From positions 1-43,814 of the forward strand of contig JAGWZL010000015.1 in the NCBI GenBank assembly GCA_018968815.1: a stretch of DNA of 43,814 bases, given 5' to 3'. Within the stretch, counting starts at the first letter, position 1. Every line of letters begins with the position of its first letter. The stretch comes from Verrucomicrobiota bacterium. GTDB taxonomy: Bacteria; Chlamydiota; Chlamydiia; Chlamydiales; SM23-39. Shown piece by piece: positions 31,781 to 39,569 of the stretch. The notes below the pieces were generated by a model that worked only from the letters and a program-made list of their open reading frames with translations, searched no databases and was not told the DNA's origin. The position numbers were made by a program, and so were the translations under genes.

Positions 31781-31809
31781 TTGACTTTTCTCAAAGAAAA
31801 TGGTACCTT
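31781..31809 (+). promoter_or_regulatory. Candidate sigma-70-type promoter of gatCAB
   Basis: TTGACT (31781-31786), 17-nt spacer, TACCTT (31804-31809) preceded by an extended-10 TGG. The gatC ATG is 15 nt downstream and has no ribosome site, so the leader would be only about 8-9 nt. Confidence 0.5.
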
Positions 31810-31824
31810 GATCTTGAATTTTTT

Positions 31825-32130
31825 ATGGCGAACTTTGATCATCAAACGCTTGAGCATCTAAAGAAGCTCTGCAAAATCGAGTGCACCCCCGAAGAAAACG
31901 AGAACATTCTTGCCTCTCTCGGCAATATCCTCAACTATGTCGAGCAGTTGAAAGAGGTAAATACCGAAAACACAAAGAGTTGTAGATACGTGCTGCGGGG
32001 CATGCTCAAGTCGAAACTGCGAGAAGACGTAGAGGCGGATCTTCTTCCTCGTGAAGAATTTCTGGCGAATGCGCCCGATCAGATTGGGGGGATGATTCGG
32101 GTTCCTCCTATTTTGAAGCCAGGTTCATGA
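31825..32130 (+). CDS. gatC: Asp/Glu-tRNA amidotransferase subunit C
   Basis: A 101-residue subunit that belts GatA and GatB together in the GatCAB complex, which turns Glu-tRNA(Gln) and Asp-tRNA(Asn) into Gln-tRNA(Gln) and Asn-tRNA(Asn). Typical features: LKKLCKIECTPEENENILASLGNILNYVEQLKEVNTE (12-48) and the C-terminal LREDVE...REEFLANAPDQIGGMIRVPPIL. Usual length. The stop overlaps the gatA ATG (ATGA). Gene order C-A-B is as in Chlamydia. Confidence 0.95.
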   Translation: MANFDHQTLEHLKKLCKIECTPEENENILASLGNILNYVEQLKEVNTENTKSCRYVLRGMLKSKLREDVEADLLPREEFLANAPDQIGGMIRVPPILKPGS

Positions 32131-33578
32131 TGCACCGTTTATCAGCGATTGAGATCCGCGACCTGTTTTGCAAAGGCGAAGTGTCGGCCGTACAGATCGC
32201 CGAGCATTTTTTAAACCGCATTGAGGCGCACAACGAAGAGTTGGGGACCTTTTTATCGGTGCTGAGGCCGAGGGTTTTGAGGAAAGCCGAGAGCTTGGAT
32301 AAGAGGCGCTCCCGCAAGGAGCCTGTAGGCAAGCTGGCTGGGGTGCCGATTGCGATCAAAGACAACATGCATATTGCCCACGAGATCACGACGTGCGGCT
32401 CCAAATTTTTATCCAATTACAAAGCTCCCTTTAGCGCCACTGCGGTGCATCTTTTAGAAGAAGCGGACGCGCTGATTTTGGGCAAAACGAATATGGACGA
32501 GTTTGCCATGGGTTCTTCGAATGAAAATTCGGCCTACTGGAAGGTGCAAAATCCGTGGAATCACAAGTGTGTGCCTGGAGGGTCTTCTGGAGGATCTGCA
32601 GCGGCTGTGGCAGCTCGTCTGAGTCTGATTGCCACGGGCAGCGATACGGGCGGCTCGATCCGGCAGCCGGCCAGTTTTTGTGGGCTTGTCGGCTATAAGC
32701 CCACCTATGGGCGCGTCTCCCGTTTTGGCCTTGTCGCTTTTGCCTCATCGCTCGATCAGATTGGTCCGATGACGACAACGGTTGCCGATGCGGCGCTTGC
32801 CATGGAAGTGATGGGGCAGCATTGTCCGCGCGACGCCACTTCTTTGGACTTGCCGCCGGAGGCCTATCCCCTTTCCAAGGAACTGGCGGCGGGAACGGTG
32901 ATTGGCATTCCTTGGAGCTTTTTGGAAAATTTAACTCCTGAAGCGCGGAAAAACTTTGACGCTGCGGTGCAAGTCATGCGCGATTTAGGGGCCAAAATTG
33001 TCGATATAAATCTCGATCTTTTAAAATATTCGATTGCGACCTACTACATTTTGGCGACCGCTGAAGCGTCGACCAACTTAGCCCGTTTTGACGGGATTCG
33101 ATTTGGGATGCGCTCCAAAGAGGCGAAGACATTGGAAGAGATCTATGAGCTTTCTCGCAAGGAGGGATTTGGGTGCGAGGTCAAAAGGCGGATTATGCTG
33201 GGAACCTATGTGTTGTCGGCAGGTTTCCAAGACGCCTTTTATAAGAAGGCGCAAAAAGTGAGAACGTTGATTCTCGATGCCTTTGAGTCGATCTTTAATC
33301 ATTGCGATGCGGTGATGACGCCTGTGACGACGAGCGGGGCCTTTGAACACGGAGCGTTTCAAGATCCTGTGCAAATGTATTTGCAGGACATTTTTACAGT
33401 GCCTGCGAATCTAGCCGGGATTCCTGGCATTAGCATTCCTTCTGGATATGACAGTCGCGGAATGCCGCTTGGGGTGCAAATTCTGGGTCCCCAGATGTGC
33501 GATGTAGCTCTGATGCAGATCTCCTATGCCTATGAGCAAGCGACAAAACATGCGCGGATTCCGGGGGACTATGAGTGA
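32127..33578 (+). CDS. gatA: Asp/Glu-tRNA amidotransferase subunit A
   Basis: The 483-residue amidase subunit that frees ammonia from glutamine. The amidase catalytic triad is intact: Lys78 in GVPIAIKDN, Ser153 (cis-Ser) in GGSSGGSAAAVAARL and the nucleophile Ser177 in SDTGGSIRQPASFCG. The lid and C-terminal segments (MTPVTTSGAF, NLAGIPGISIPSGYDSRGMPLGVQILG) are normal. Start ATGATG overlaps gatC. It ends inside the first codons of gatB (8-nt overlap). Confidence 0.97.
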   Translation: MMHRLSAIEIRDLFCKGEVSAVQIAEHFLNRIEAHNEELGTFLSVLRPRVLRKAESLDKRRSRKEPVGKLAGVPIAIKDNMHIAHEITTCGSKFLSNYKAPFSATAVHLLEEADALILGKTNMDEFAMGSSNENSAYWKVQNPWNHKCVPGGSSGGSAAAVAARLSLIATGSDTGGSIRQPASFCGLVGYKPTYGRVSRFGLVAFASSLDQIGPMTTTVADAALAMEVMGQHCPRDATSLDLPPEAYPLSKELAAGTVIGIPWSFLENLTPEARKNFDAAVQVMRDLGAKIVDINLDLLKYSIATYYILATAEASTNLARFDGIRFGMRSKEAKTLEEIYELSRKEGFGCEVKRRIMLGTYVLSAGFQDAFYKKAQKVRTLILDAFESIFNHCDAVMTPVTTSGAFEHGAFQDPVQMYLQDIFTVPANLAGIPGISIPSGYDSRGMPLGVQILGPQMCDVALMQISYAYEQATKHARIPGDYE

Positions 33579-35028
33579 TTTGCCATACGACATGTGGGAG
33601 CCGGTCATTGGCCTGGAAATCCATGCGCAGCTCAACACGAAGACCAAGATCTACAGTCCGGCGCCGAATCACTTTGGCGATGAGCCGAACGTCAATATTT
33701 CGGTCGTCTGTACGGGGCAGCCGGGCGCTCTTCCTGTGCTGAATCAAGAAGCGGTGCGAAAGGCGGTGCAATTTGGCCTTGCGATTGGGGCGCAAATCGC
33801 ACACATCAGCACGTTTGATCGCAAATCCTATTTTTATCCAGACAGCCCGCGCAATTTTCAGATCACGCAGTTTGAAAACCCGCTCCTTCGAGGAGGAGAG
33901 GTGCGCGCTCATGGCAAACGGTTCCTCGTGAATCGGGCCCACATCGAAGACGATGCGGGGATGCTCAAACACTTTTCCACGTTTGCTGGAGTGGACTATA
34001 ATCGAGCAGGGGCTCCTCTCATTGAGATCGTTTCGGAACCGTGCATGCATTCGCCCAAGGAGGCTGCTGCGTATGCTGCGGCTGTGAGGGCGATTTTACT
34101 CTATCTCGATGCGTGCGATGGGAATATGGAAGAGGGGAGTTTGCGCATCGATGCGAATATTTCTGTCCGTCCGAAAGGAGAAAAGGGGTTAAGACCCCGC
34201 ATTGAGATTAAGAACATGAACTCCTTTTCCTTTTTGGAGATGGCGATTCATTCAGAGATCACGCGGCAAATCGCCCTTTATTTAAACAATCCGCACAAAG
34301 ACCCATTAGAGCTGATTCCTCCTGGAACCTATCGATGGGATCCTGAAACGAAACATGCGGTTCTGATGCGCAAGAAAGAGAGCGCGGATGACTACCGCTA
34401 TTTTCCGGAGCCCGACTTAACGCCGCTGATTTTGACCGATGCGTACATCGACGAGATCCGAGACGCCTTACCTGAATTGCCTTACGATCGGTATCACCGT
34501 TACGTCTCCGACTTAGGGCTGACCGAATATGCAGCCGAAGTGCTGATTCACGAAAAGTTTCTCTCCGATTATTTTGAAGAGAGTTTAAAACTTTGCAAGA
34601 ATGCCCGTTTACTTTGCAACTGGATCACAGTGGAATTTGCGGGCCGGCTCAAAGATACAGGGAAGACGCTTCTCGATGCGGGCATTTTGCCTGTGCATAT
34701 GGCAAAACTCGTCCAGATGATCGATGACAACAAGATCACAGGGCGCATTGCGAAATCGGTTGCGGACGACATGATCAAAAGTCCCGGCACCGACCCAGAA
34801 ACCATCGTGGCGGCCAATCCCGATTACCGGCCTCTGGATGATTGGAGTGCGATCGAGCTGATCGTCGATCAGGTGCTTAGAGAGAACCCCCAATCGATCG
34901 CCGATTTTCAAGCAGGCAGGGACAAAGCGTTCGCCTTTTTAGTGGGAGCGGTCATGAAATTGACCCGAGGCAAAGCCTCGCCGCAAATCGTCAATGATCT
35001 TTTGCGTAAAAAGCTCGAAAGAAAATAG
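33571..35028 (+). CDS. gatB: Asp/Glu-tRNA amidotransferase subunit B
   Basis: The 485-residue subunit that binds the tRNA and activates its side chain before transamidation. I choose the ATG at 33571 (MSDLPYDMWEPVIGLEIHAQL); upstream in-frame ATGs lie in gatA. Visible family blocks: GLEIHAQLNTKTK, SYFYPDSPRNFQITQFENPLL, IEDDAGM, YNRAGAPLIEIVSEP, EGSLRIDANISVRP and IKNMNSFSFLE; the C-terminal YqeY-like tail domain runs to KASPQIVNDLLRKKLERK. A good terminator follows. The last ~70 codons plus terminator are copied at 36296-36579. Confidence 0.96.
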   Translation: MSDLPYDMWEPVIGLEIHAQLNTKTKIYSPAPNHFGDEPNVNISVVCTGQPGALPVLNQEAVRKAVQFGLAIGAQIAHISTFDRKSYFYPDSPRNFQITQFENPLLRGGEVRAHGKRFLVNRAHIEDDAGMLKHFSTFAGVDYNRAGAPLIEIVSEPCMHSPKEAAAYAAAVRAILLYLDACDGNMEEGSLRIDANISVRPKGEKGLRPRIEIKNMNSFSFLEMAIHSEITRQIALYLNNPHKDPLELIPPGTYRWDPETKHAVLMRKKESADDYRYFPEPDLTPLILTDAYIDEIRDALPELPYDRYHRYVSDLGLTEYAAEVLIHEKFLSDYFEESLKLCKNARLLCNWITVEFAGRLKDTGKTLLDAGILPVHMAKLVQMIDDNKITGRIAKSVADDMIKSPGTDPETIVAANPDYRPLDDWSAIELIVDQVLRENPQSIADFQAGRDKAFAFLVGAVMKLTRGKASPQIVNDLLRKKLERK

Positions 35029-35036
35029 ACAAAAAA

Positions 35037-35063
35037 AACCACGGGTTTTGTGAACCCGTGGTT
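35037..35063 (+). terminator. Rho-independent terminator after gatB
   Basis: AACCACGGGTT (35037-35047), 5-nt loop, AACCCGTGGTT (35053-35063), then TTTGTTG; preceded by an A-run, so it may serve both strands. Confidence 0.8.
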
Positions 35064-35078
35064 TTGTTGATTGAAGAA

Positions 35079-35247
35079 GAACCTATCCAAGTAAAATTTT
35101 TCATCGATTTTTCGGATTATTTTGACCGATTTTCGATTTTTTTTCGGGGGGTAATATACGGACAATGATATTACCCCCCGAAAAAAAATCGAAAATCGGC
35201 TCAAAAGAACCGAAAAATCGATTGAAACTTTTTACTTGGATAGGTTC
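35079..35247. repeat. 169-bp near-palindrome downstream of gatB
   Basis: Outer arms GAACCTATCCAAGTAAAA (35079-35096) and its exact complement (35230-35247). Inside, ATCGATTTTTCGG, CGATTTTCGATTTTTTTTC and GGGGGGTAATAT all have matching partners on the other side, so nearly the whole element pairs. A 25-nt stretch at 35114-35138 recurs exactly at 43735-43759 in a second palindrome. A variant of the left arm also closes the gatB copy at 36579. Confidence 0.88.
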
Positions 35248-35271
35248 AACGAGCAGCCGCCCGTTCAAAAA

Positions 35272-36090
35272 TTAACCAAACACTGAATTTGATTCCTGTG
35301 GCAAGCACAACGTCGAATTCGATTCCAGTGGTGGCAAGAACGAATTGAGCGCTTGGAGCAATACCCCAGACAGCGTTTTCAGCCCAGGAATGCCCAGAGG
35401 ATCTGAGTGAGCATCTGCTGCCAGCAGTTGAACGCTTATTAAGTCGCCCATTTGTGCGCGCGTCAAGGTTTTTTCATCGCCACTGATGGCCTGGTGGAGT
35501 ATCGATGCAGCTTGTTTCACACTTGCTAATATGTCTGCCCAAACTGCGTATGCCTCAGATCCCGGTTTGGAGCCTTGCTCATACTGCTCCGCCTGTTTCT
35601 CGCATTCTAAAATACTGGTAAGGGCCAGTCTCCAAGTCTCTTGGTTGCCATTCACTAACTCCGATGACAAGCACAACGTCGAATTCGATTCCAGTGGTGG
35701 CATGAACGAATTGAGCGCTTGGAGCAATACCCCAGACAGCACTTCCAGCCCAGGAATGCCCAGAGGATTTGAGTGAGCATAGTGTGCCAGCATTTGAAGG
35801 CCCATTAATCTGGACATTTGTGCGCGCGTCAAGGTTTTTTCATCGCCACTGATGGCCTGGTGGAGTATCGATGCAGCTTTTTTCGTATTTGCTACTATGT
35901 CTGCCCAAACTGCGTATGCCTGAGATCCCGGTTTGGAGCCTTGCTCATACTGCTCCGCCTGTTTCTCGCATTCTAAAATACTGATAAGGGCCAGTCTCCA
36001 AGTCTCTCGGTTGCCATTCACTAACTCCGACTGAATCAATGAAGCATCTTTACATATAACGTTATTTACAGAATCAACTATATCAACCAT
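35272..36090 (-). CDS. Orphan protein made of two near-identical 122-residue repeats
   Basis: A 272-residue protein: a 20-residue lead-in, repeat 1 (21-142), repeat 2 (143-263) and a short tail (PQESNSVFG). Each repeat reads SELVNGN-x-ETWRLAL...ILECEKQAEQYEQGSKPGS, AYAVWADI, AASILHQAISGDEKTLTRAQM, (S/D)PLGIPGL, LSGVLLQALNSF, PPLESNSTLCL. The DNA copies are nearly identical, with differences concentrated around RLMGLQMLAHYAHSN against DLISVQLLAADAHSD, so the duplication is recent. Helical and soluble by appearance; no known domain recognised. AAGG-type ribosome site. It sits between gatB and the copied gatB tail, which marks it as acquired DNA. Possible secreted effector; inference from context only. 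Confidence 0.68.
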   Translation of the reverse strand: MVDIVDSVNNVICKDASLIQSELVNGNRETWRLALISILECEKQAEQYEQGSKPGSQAYAVWADIVANTKKAASILHQAISGDEKTLTRAQMSRLMGLQMLAHYAHSNPLGIPGLEVLSGVLLQALNSFMPPLESNSTLCLSSELVNGNQETWRLALTSILECEKQAEQYEQGSKPGSEAYAVWADILASVKQAASILHQAISGDEKTLTRAQMGDLISVQLLAADAHSDPLGIPGLKTLSGVLLQALNSFLPPLESNSTLCLPQESNSVFG

Positions 36091-36295
36091 TTTTAATCAC
36101 CTTTTTTTGTCTACATTTATCATTATAAACTATTTTTTATATCTTAATCAAGCAACAATAATCCCACTAAAATTTCATTGGGGTGCGGGGCTTCCCCGCA
36201 TCCTGCCCATCCTGTATATCCTGTTATTAACCCGCATTTCGCGGCCTCTGTGATCTCTAGCGACCCCTGGTGCGCGGGTGGTAAAAAAGGTATAT
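36091..36295. other. Gap before the gatB copy, no gene seen
   Basis: AT-rich to about 36180 (leader of the minus-strand orphan), then a GC-richer block with a perfect 7-bp hairpin TGCGGGG-CTT-CCCCGCA at 36184-36200. The base composition of 36180-36290 differs from both neighbours. Nothing coding is supported. Confidence 0.5.
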
Positions 36296-36579
36296 CCAAT
36301 CCCGATTACCGGCCTCTGGATGATTGGAGCGCCATCGAACTGATCGTCGATCAGGTGCTTAGAGAACCCCCCAATCAATCGTCGATTTGAAAGCGGGCAG
36401 GGACAAAGCGTTCGCCTTTTTAGTGGGAGCGGTCATGAAATTGACCTGAGGCAAAGCCTCGCCGCAAATCGTCAACGATCTTTTGCGTAAAAAGCTCGAA
36501 GAAAAATAGACCAGAAAACCACGAGTTTTGTGAGCCTGTGGTTTGTGGGTTGAAGAAGAACCTATCCAACTAAAATTTT
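36296..36579 (+). pseudogene. Copied 3' end of gatB with its terminator
   Basis: Matches 34814-35100: the last ~70 codons of gatB, its stop, the terminator hairpin (now weakened) and the left arm of the palindrome. A few base losses near ACCCCCCAATCAATCG shift the frame and GACCTGAGG introduces a stop, so it does not code. Intact gatB lies 1.27 kb upstream; the orphan repeat gene and palindrome lie between. The copy therefore forms a ~285-bp direct repeat around the accessory DNA. Confidence 0.92.
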
Positions 36580-36622
36580 AATTTGTATATAATGCGTTAC
36601 AATTTCTTTTGTATGAAATTTC

Positions 36623-36651
36623 TTGACAAAAGATTAAAAATTATCTAAAAT
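36623..36651 (+). promoter_or_regulatory. Strong sigma-70-type promoter for the F-box/WD40 gene
   Basis: Consensus TTGACA (36623-36628), 17-nt spacer, TAAAAT (36646-36651) in an AT-rich stretch; ATG at 36680. It is the best promoter match I saw in the window. Confidence 0.65.
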
Positions 36652-36679
36652 AATTGCAATAATTTAAATTATTGTACAT

Positions 36680-38005
36680 ATGATTGACATCAATACTACC
36701 TCCTCAGAGCGAGCAGATCAGAAGACGGTTAATAAATTGCCGTCGGAATTGTGGATGGGGATTATGGAGTATCTGCCACGTGGCGGATGGGAGTGCAGAG
36801 TAAACCAGAGGCTCACGGCGATTTTTGAAAGGAGCATTGCCGCATACATTCCAAAGCCTCCACCACCGAAGCTGCCATACGTAGAGATCTTAGAGCAAAG
36901 AGTGCGTGAATACCAAAGAGCGTATGCGATCGTGCTTCGATTGCTCCCGCCCTCTTATTGCATCTCAACTCAGCATACGGGTGAGGTGGTTCATTTCGCC
37001 TTTTCTCCAGATAGAACGCTTCTTGCGACGGCATCTATGGACTGCACAACCAAAATATGGCATGTAACCACGGGCCTCTGCCTTTTCACTTTAAATGCGT
37101 CGGGTTCGGTGGAGCGTGTCGCTTTTTCTCCAGATGGAAAGCGTCTTGTGACGGCATCTGTGGGCGACATAATCATGTGGGATGTAACCACGGGCCGCCC
37201 CCTTTTTACTTTCAATGAGCATGCGGGTGATTGGGTGGTTCATGTCGCCTTTTCTCCAGATGGAACGCGTCTTGGGACGAGATCTTGGGACGACACAGTC
37301 AAAATGTGGGATGTAACCACGGGCCGATGCCTTGCTACTTTACGTGGGCATACGGAGCCGGTGAGTCATGTCGCCTTTGCTCCAGATGGAACGCTTCTTG
37401 GGACGACATCTCGGGAGGACGGCACAGCCAAAATGTGGGATTTAGCCACGGGCCACTGCCTTGCCACTTTACGTGGGCATACGGATGTGGTGGCGTCTAT
37501 CGCCTTGTCTCCAAATGGAAAGCGTTTTGCGACGGCATCTATGGACGACACAGTCAAAATATGGGATGTCGAACACTGGGATGTAGACGAACACAACGAA
37601 CACATGGACCGCTGCCTTTCTACTTTATATGGGCATGCGGGTGATTGGGTGACTCATGTCACCTTTTCTCCAGATGGAACGTTTCTTGTGACAAGATCTT
37701 GGGACGACACAGTCAAAATGTGGGATGTAACCACGGGCCGCTGCCTTTCTACTTTACATTTTACTTCAGATGGGCGTACGGATCAGGTGAAGCGTGCCGC
37801 CTTTTCTCAAGATGGAACGCGTCTTGGGATAGCATCTCCGGACCGCATACTCACAGTATGGGTATTGGATCAGTTGCCCGGATCGCCCCCCTCATCTTTG
37901 ACAAAGAGAATCCAGGACTTAGCCGAACAATCGTTGAAAACTGCCACCCAAATAGAGATTGTCCCAGTTTTAGTTGAAACGCCTGTGGCCCCAACCGGGG
38001 ATTAG
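36680..38005 (+). CDS. F-box-like plus seven-bladed WD40 protein, candidate effector
   Basis: A 441-residue eukaryotic-like protein. Residues about 18-52 (VNKLPSELWMGIMEYLPRGG...VNQRLTAIFE) fit the F-box pattern LP-x-E-(L/I)...I-x-x-YLP...VN-x-x. A Pro-rich helical linker (56-95) follows. Seven WD40 repeats run from about 99 to 405, each with (V/I)-x-x-(V/A)-AFSPDG, an (A/T)-x-S-x-D-x-T-(V/A)-K-(M/I)-WD core and (C)L-x-TL-x-GH; blade 5 has an acidic insert (EHWDVDEHNEHMDR). F-box plus WD40 is the plan of SCF ubiquitin-ligase substrate receptors (Fbw7, beta-TrCP), so it may recruit host targets to host SCF. No ribosome site, strong promoter. Blades 2-6 are alike enough to suggest recent amplification. 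WD40 sure, F-box likely. Confidence 0.78.
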   Translation: MIDINTTSSERADQKTVNKLPSELWMGIMEYLPRGGWECRVNQRLTAIFERSIAAYIPKPPPPKLPYVEILEQRVREYQRAYAIVLRLLPPSYCISTQHTGEVVHFAFSPDRTLLATASMDCTTKIWHVTTGLCLFTLNASGSVERVAFSPDGKRLVTASVGDIIMWDVTTGRPLFTFNEHAGDWVVHVAFSPDGTRLGTRSWDDTVKMWDVTTGRCLATLRGHTEPVSHVAFAPDGTLLGTTSREDGTAKMWDLATGHCLATLRGHTDVVASIALSPNGKRFATASMDDTVKIWDVEHWDVDEHNEHMDRCLSTLYGHAGDWVTHVTFSPDGTFLVTRSWDDTVKMWDVTTGRCLSTLHFTSDGRTDQVKRAAFSQDGTRLGIASPDRILTVWVLDQLPGSPPSSLTKRIQDLAEQSLKTATQIEIVPVLVETPVAPTGD

Positions 38006-38084
38006 GCAGCTACTATATCACCCATCTCTTTCGTCTTGAGTTCCTGATTTACATTTAAATCTCATCTGTCTATGAACCGCAATC

Positions 38085-39569
38085 ATGGGGTTCAAGCATT
38101 TTGCCATTCTTTCGCTGGTACTATCGGGATGTATTCACGATGCGAGAGCTCCCTTTGACCTTGCGCCCACGACCCCCTTTTCCACCTGGACCCCCATGAA
38201 GGGCAACAACCTGGTCTCCTCCAAGTATTGCAAAACGATGCTCCCCCCTACCTTCCAGAGCAGCGACCTCTCCTTAGCAGAGCTTTTAGATATCGCCTTG
38301 CAAAACAACCCCAGCACCCGGCAAACGTGGGCCCACGCGAGGGCTGCTGCCGCCGACTACGGCCAGAGCTTAAGCTCCTTTTATCCCAATGTGCAGTTCA
38401 GCAGTTTTTACTTCCGGCAAAAAGCGGGCTTCCCCACAACCGGCGTGCCCACCGAAACGCCCGGCTCGCCCACCACCATTTCCGCTGGCGCCCCTCCGAG
38501 TCAAAATGGAGTCCAGGAGAGCTACTTCACAGAAGCGGGCCCCGATGTCATTTTGAGCTACACCCTGTTTGATTTCGGCCAAAGATCGGCCGCCAGTACC
38601 GCCGCAAGAGAGTCGCTCTACTACGCCGATTTGAATCACAATCAAAATATTCAGACTGTGTTACAAACAGTCATGACCGATTATTACAACTACTTGTACC
38701 AAATATCCGTCGAAAGAGCCGACAAAGCGAACTTGGAAAACGCAGAAATGTCCCTCGATGCCGCCAATGAAAAATTCGCCCTCGGCCTCGCCGCCTTAGG
38801 CGATGTCGCTCAAGCCAGAACCCAGTTTTTACAAAGCCGCATCAACCTCAACACCCAAAAACAAAAGGTCGAAAACTCCTTTGCCCAACTGGCCGTCGAT
38901 CTGGGACTCCCCGCCAACATCCCCTTCAAAGTGCAGCCTTTGCCCGAAAAAATTGTAGCGGGCGCCTTAATGGACGATCTCGATTCGCTCGTTGCGATGG
39001 CCCAAGAGCAGCGCCAAGACTTCTTGGCTGCCCAATCGAATCTAAAAGCCAAAGAGGCCTCGCTCTTAGGAGCCAAACGGGCCGTAATGCCCGTGCTGGG
39101 CACTCAATTGAGCACGGGGCGCTATTGGTTCAATGGAGGGTTTGTGGAACCATCCAATCACTGGACCGGCCTTTTGACCCTCACCTTCCCCCTCTTCCAA
39201 GGCTACTACTACAGAAACGGCGTGCGCAGCGCTGAGGCGGGTGTAGAGGCGGCGAAAGCTCAGCTCATGCAAACCGAATTGACCGTCATCCAAAATGTCA
39301 CGAACGCCTACATGGGCGTTCAAACATCCGCCGCAAACCTATCCGATTCAGAAGAATATTTGAAAGCGGCCGAACTCGAATTTGATATCGCCATCACCAG
39401 TTACAAAGCAGGGACCACAACCATTTTAGAGGTGTTGCAAGCCCAAAGCTCGCTCGCCGACGCCAGAACCAAAAAAGCAGAGGCGCAAAAAAATTGGTTC
39501 CTGAGTTTGGCCGATATCGCCTACGCCACAGGATCGCTCTGCGCCACCCCCAATGAGGCTGTGCCATGA
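38085..39569 (+). CDS. Outer-membrane efflux lipoprotein, TolC/NodT family
   Basis: A 494-residue outer-membrane channel of a tripartite pump. The signal sequence ends in a lipobox (LVLSGC, Cys16), so it is probably lipid-anchored like OprM/NodT types. Two OEP repeats: LAELLDIALQNNPSTRQTWAHARAAAADYGQ...FYPNVQFSSFY in the first, and NLKAKEASLLGAKRAVMPVLGTQLSTG...FPLFQGYYYRNGVRSAEAGVEAAKAQL in the second, with heptad-rich helices between. No clear ribosome site. Its stop overlaps the next ATG (ATGA). Confidence 0.9.
   Translation: MGFKHFAILSLVLSGCIHDARAPFDLAPTTPFSTWTPMKGNNLVSSKYCKTMLPPTFQSSDLSLAELLDIALQNNPSTRQTWAHARAAAADYGQSLSSFYPNVQFSSFYFRQKAGFPTTGVPTETPGSPTTISAGAPPSQNGVQESYFTEAGPDVILSYTLFDFGQRSAASTAARESLYYADLNHNQNIQTVLQTVMTDYYNYLYQISVERADKANLENAEMSLDAANEKFALGLAALGDVAQARTQFLQSRINLNTQKQKVENSFAQLAVDLGLPANIPFKVQPLPEKIVAGALMDDLDSLVAMAQEQRQDFLAAQSNLKAKEASLLGAKRAVMPVLGTQLSTGRYWFNGGFVEPSNHWTGLLTLTFPLFQGYYYRNGVRSAEAGVEAAKAQLMQTELTVIQNVTNAYMGVQTSAANLSDSEEYLKAAELEFDIAITSYKAGTTTILEVLQAQSSLADARTKKAEAQKNWFLSLADIAYATGSLCATPNEAVP

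Noticed and set aside
36178..36390. 70-codon open frame over the start of the gatB copy
   Set aside because: The copy is frameshifted and lacks a start of its own; the frame reads hairpin DNA into a gatB fragment.
37100..37760. Periodic sequence in the WD40 gene as a CRISPR-like or non-coding repeat array
   Set aside because: The period equals the ~42-codon WD40 blade and the frame stays open; the repeats are coding.
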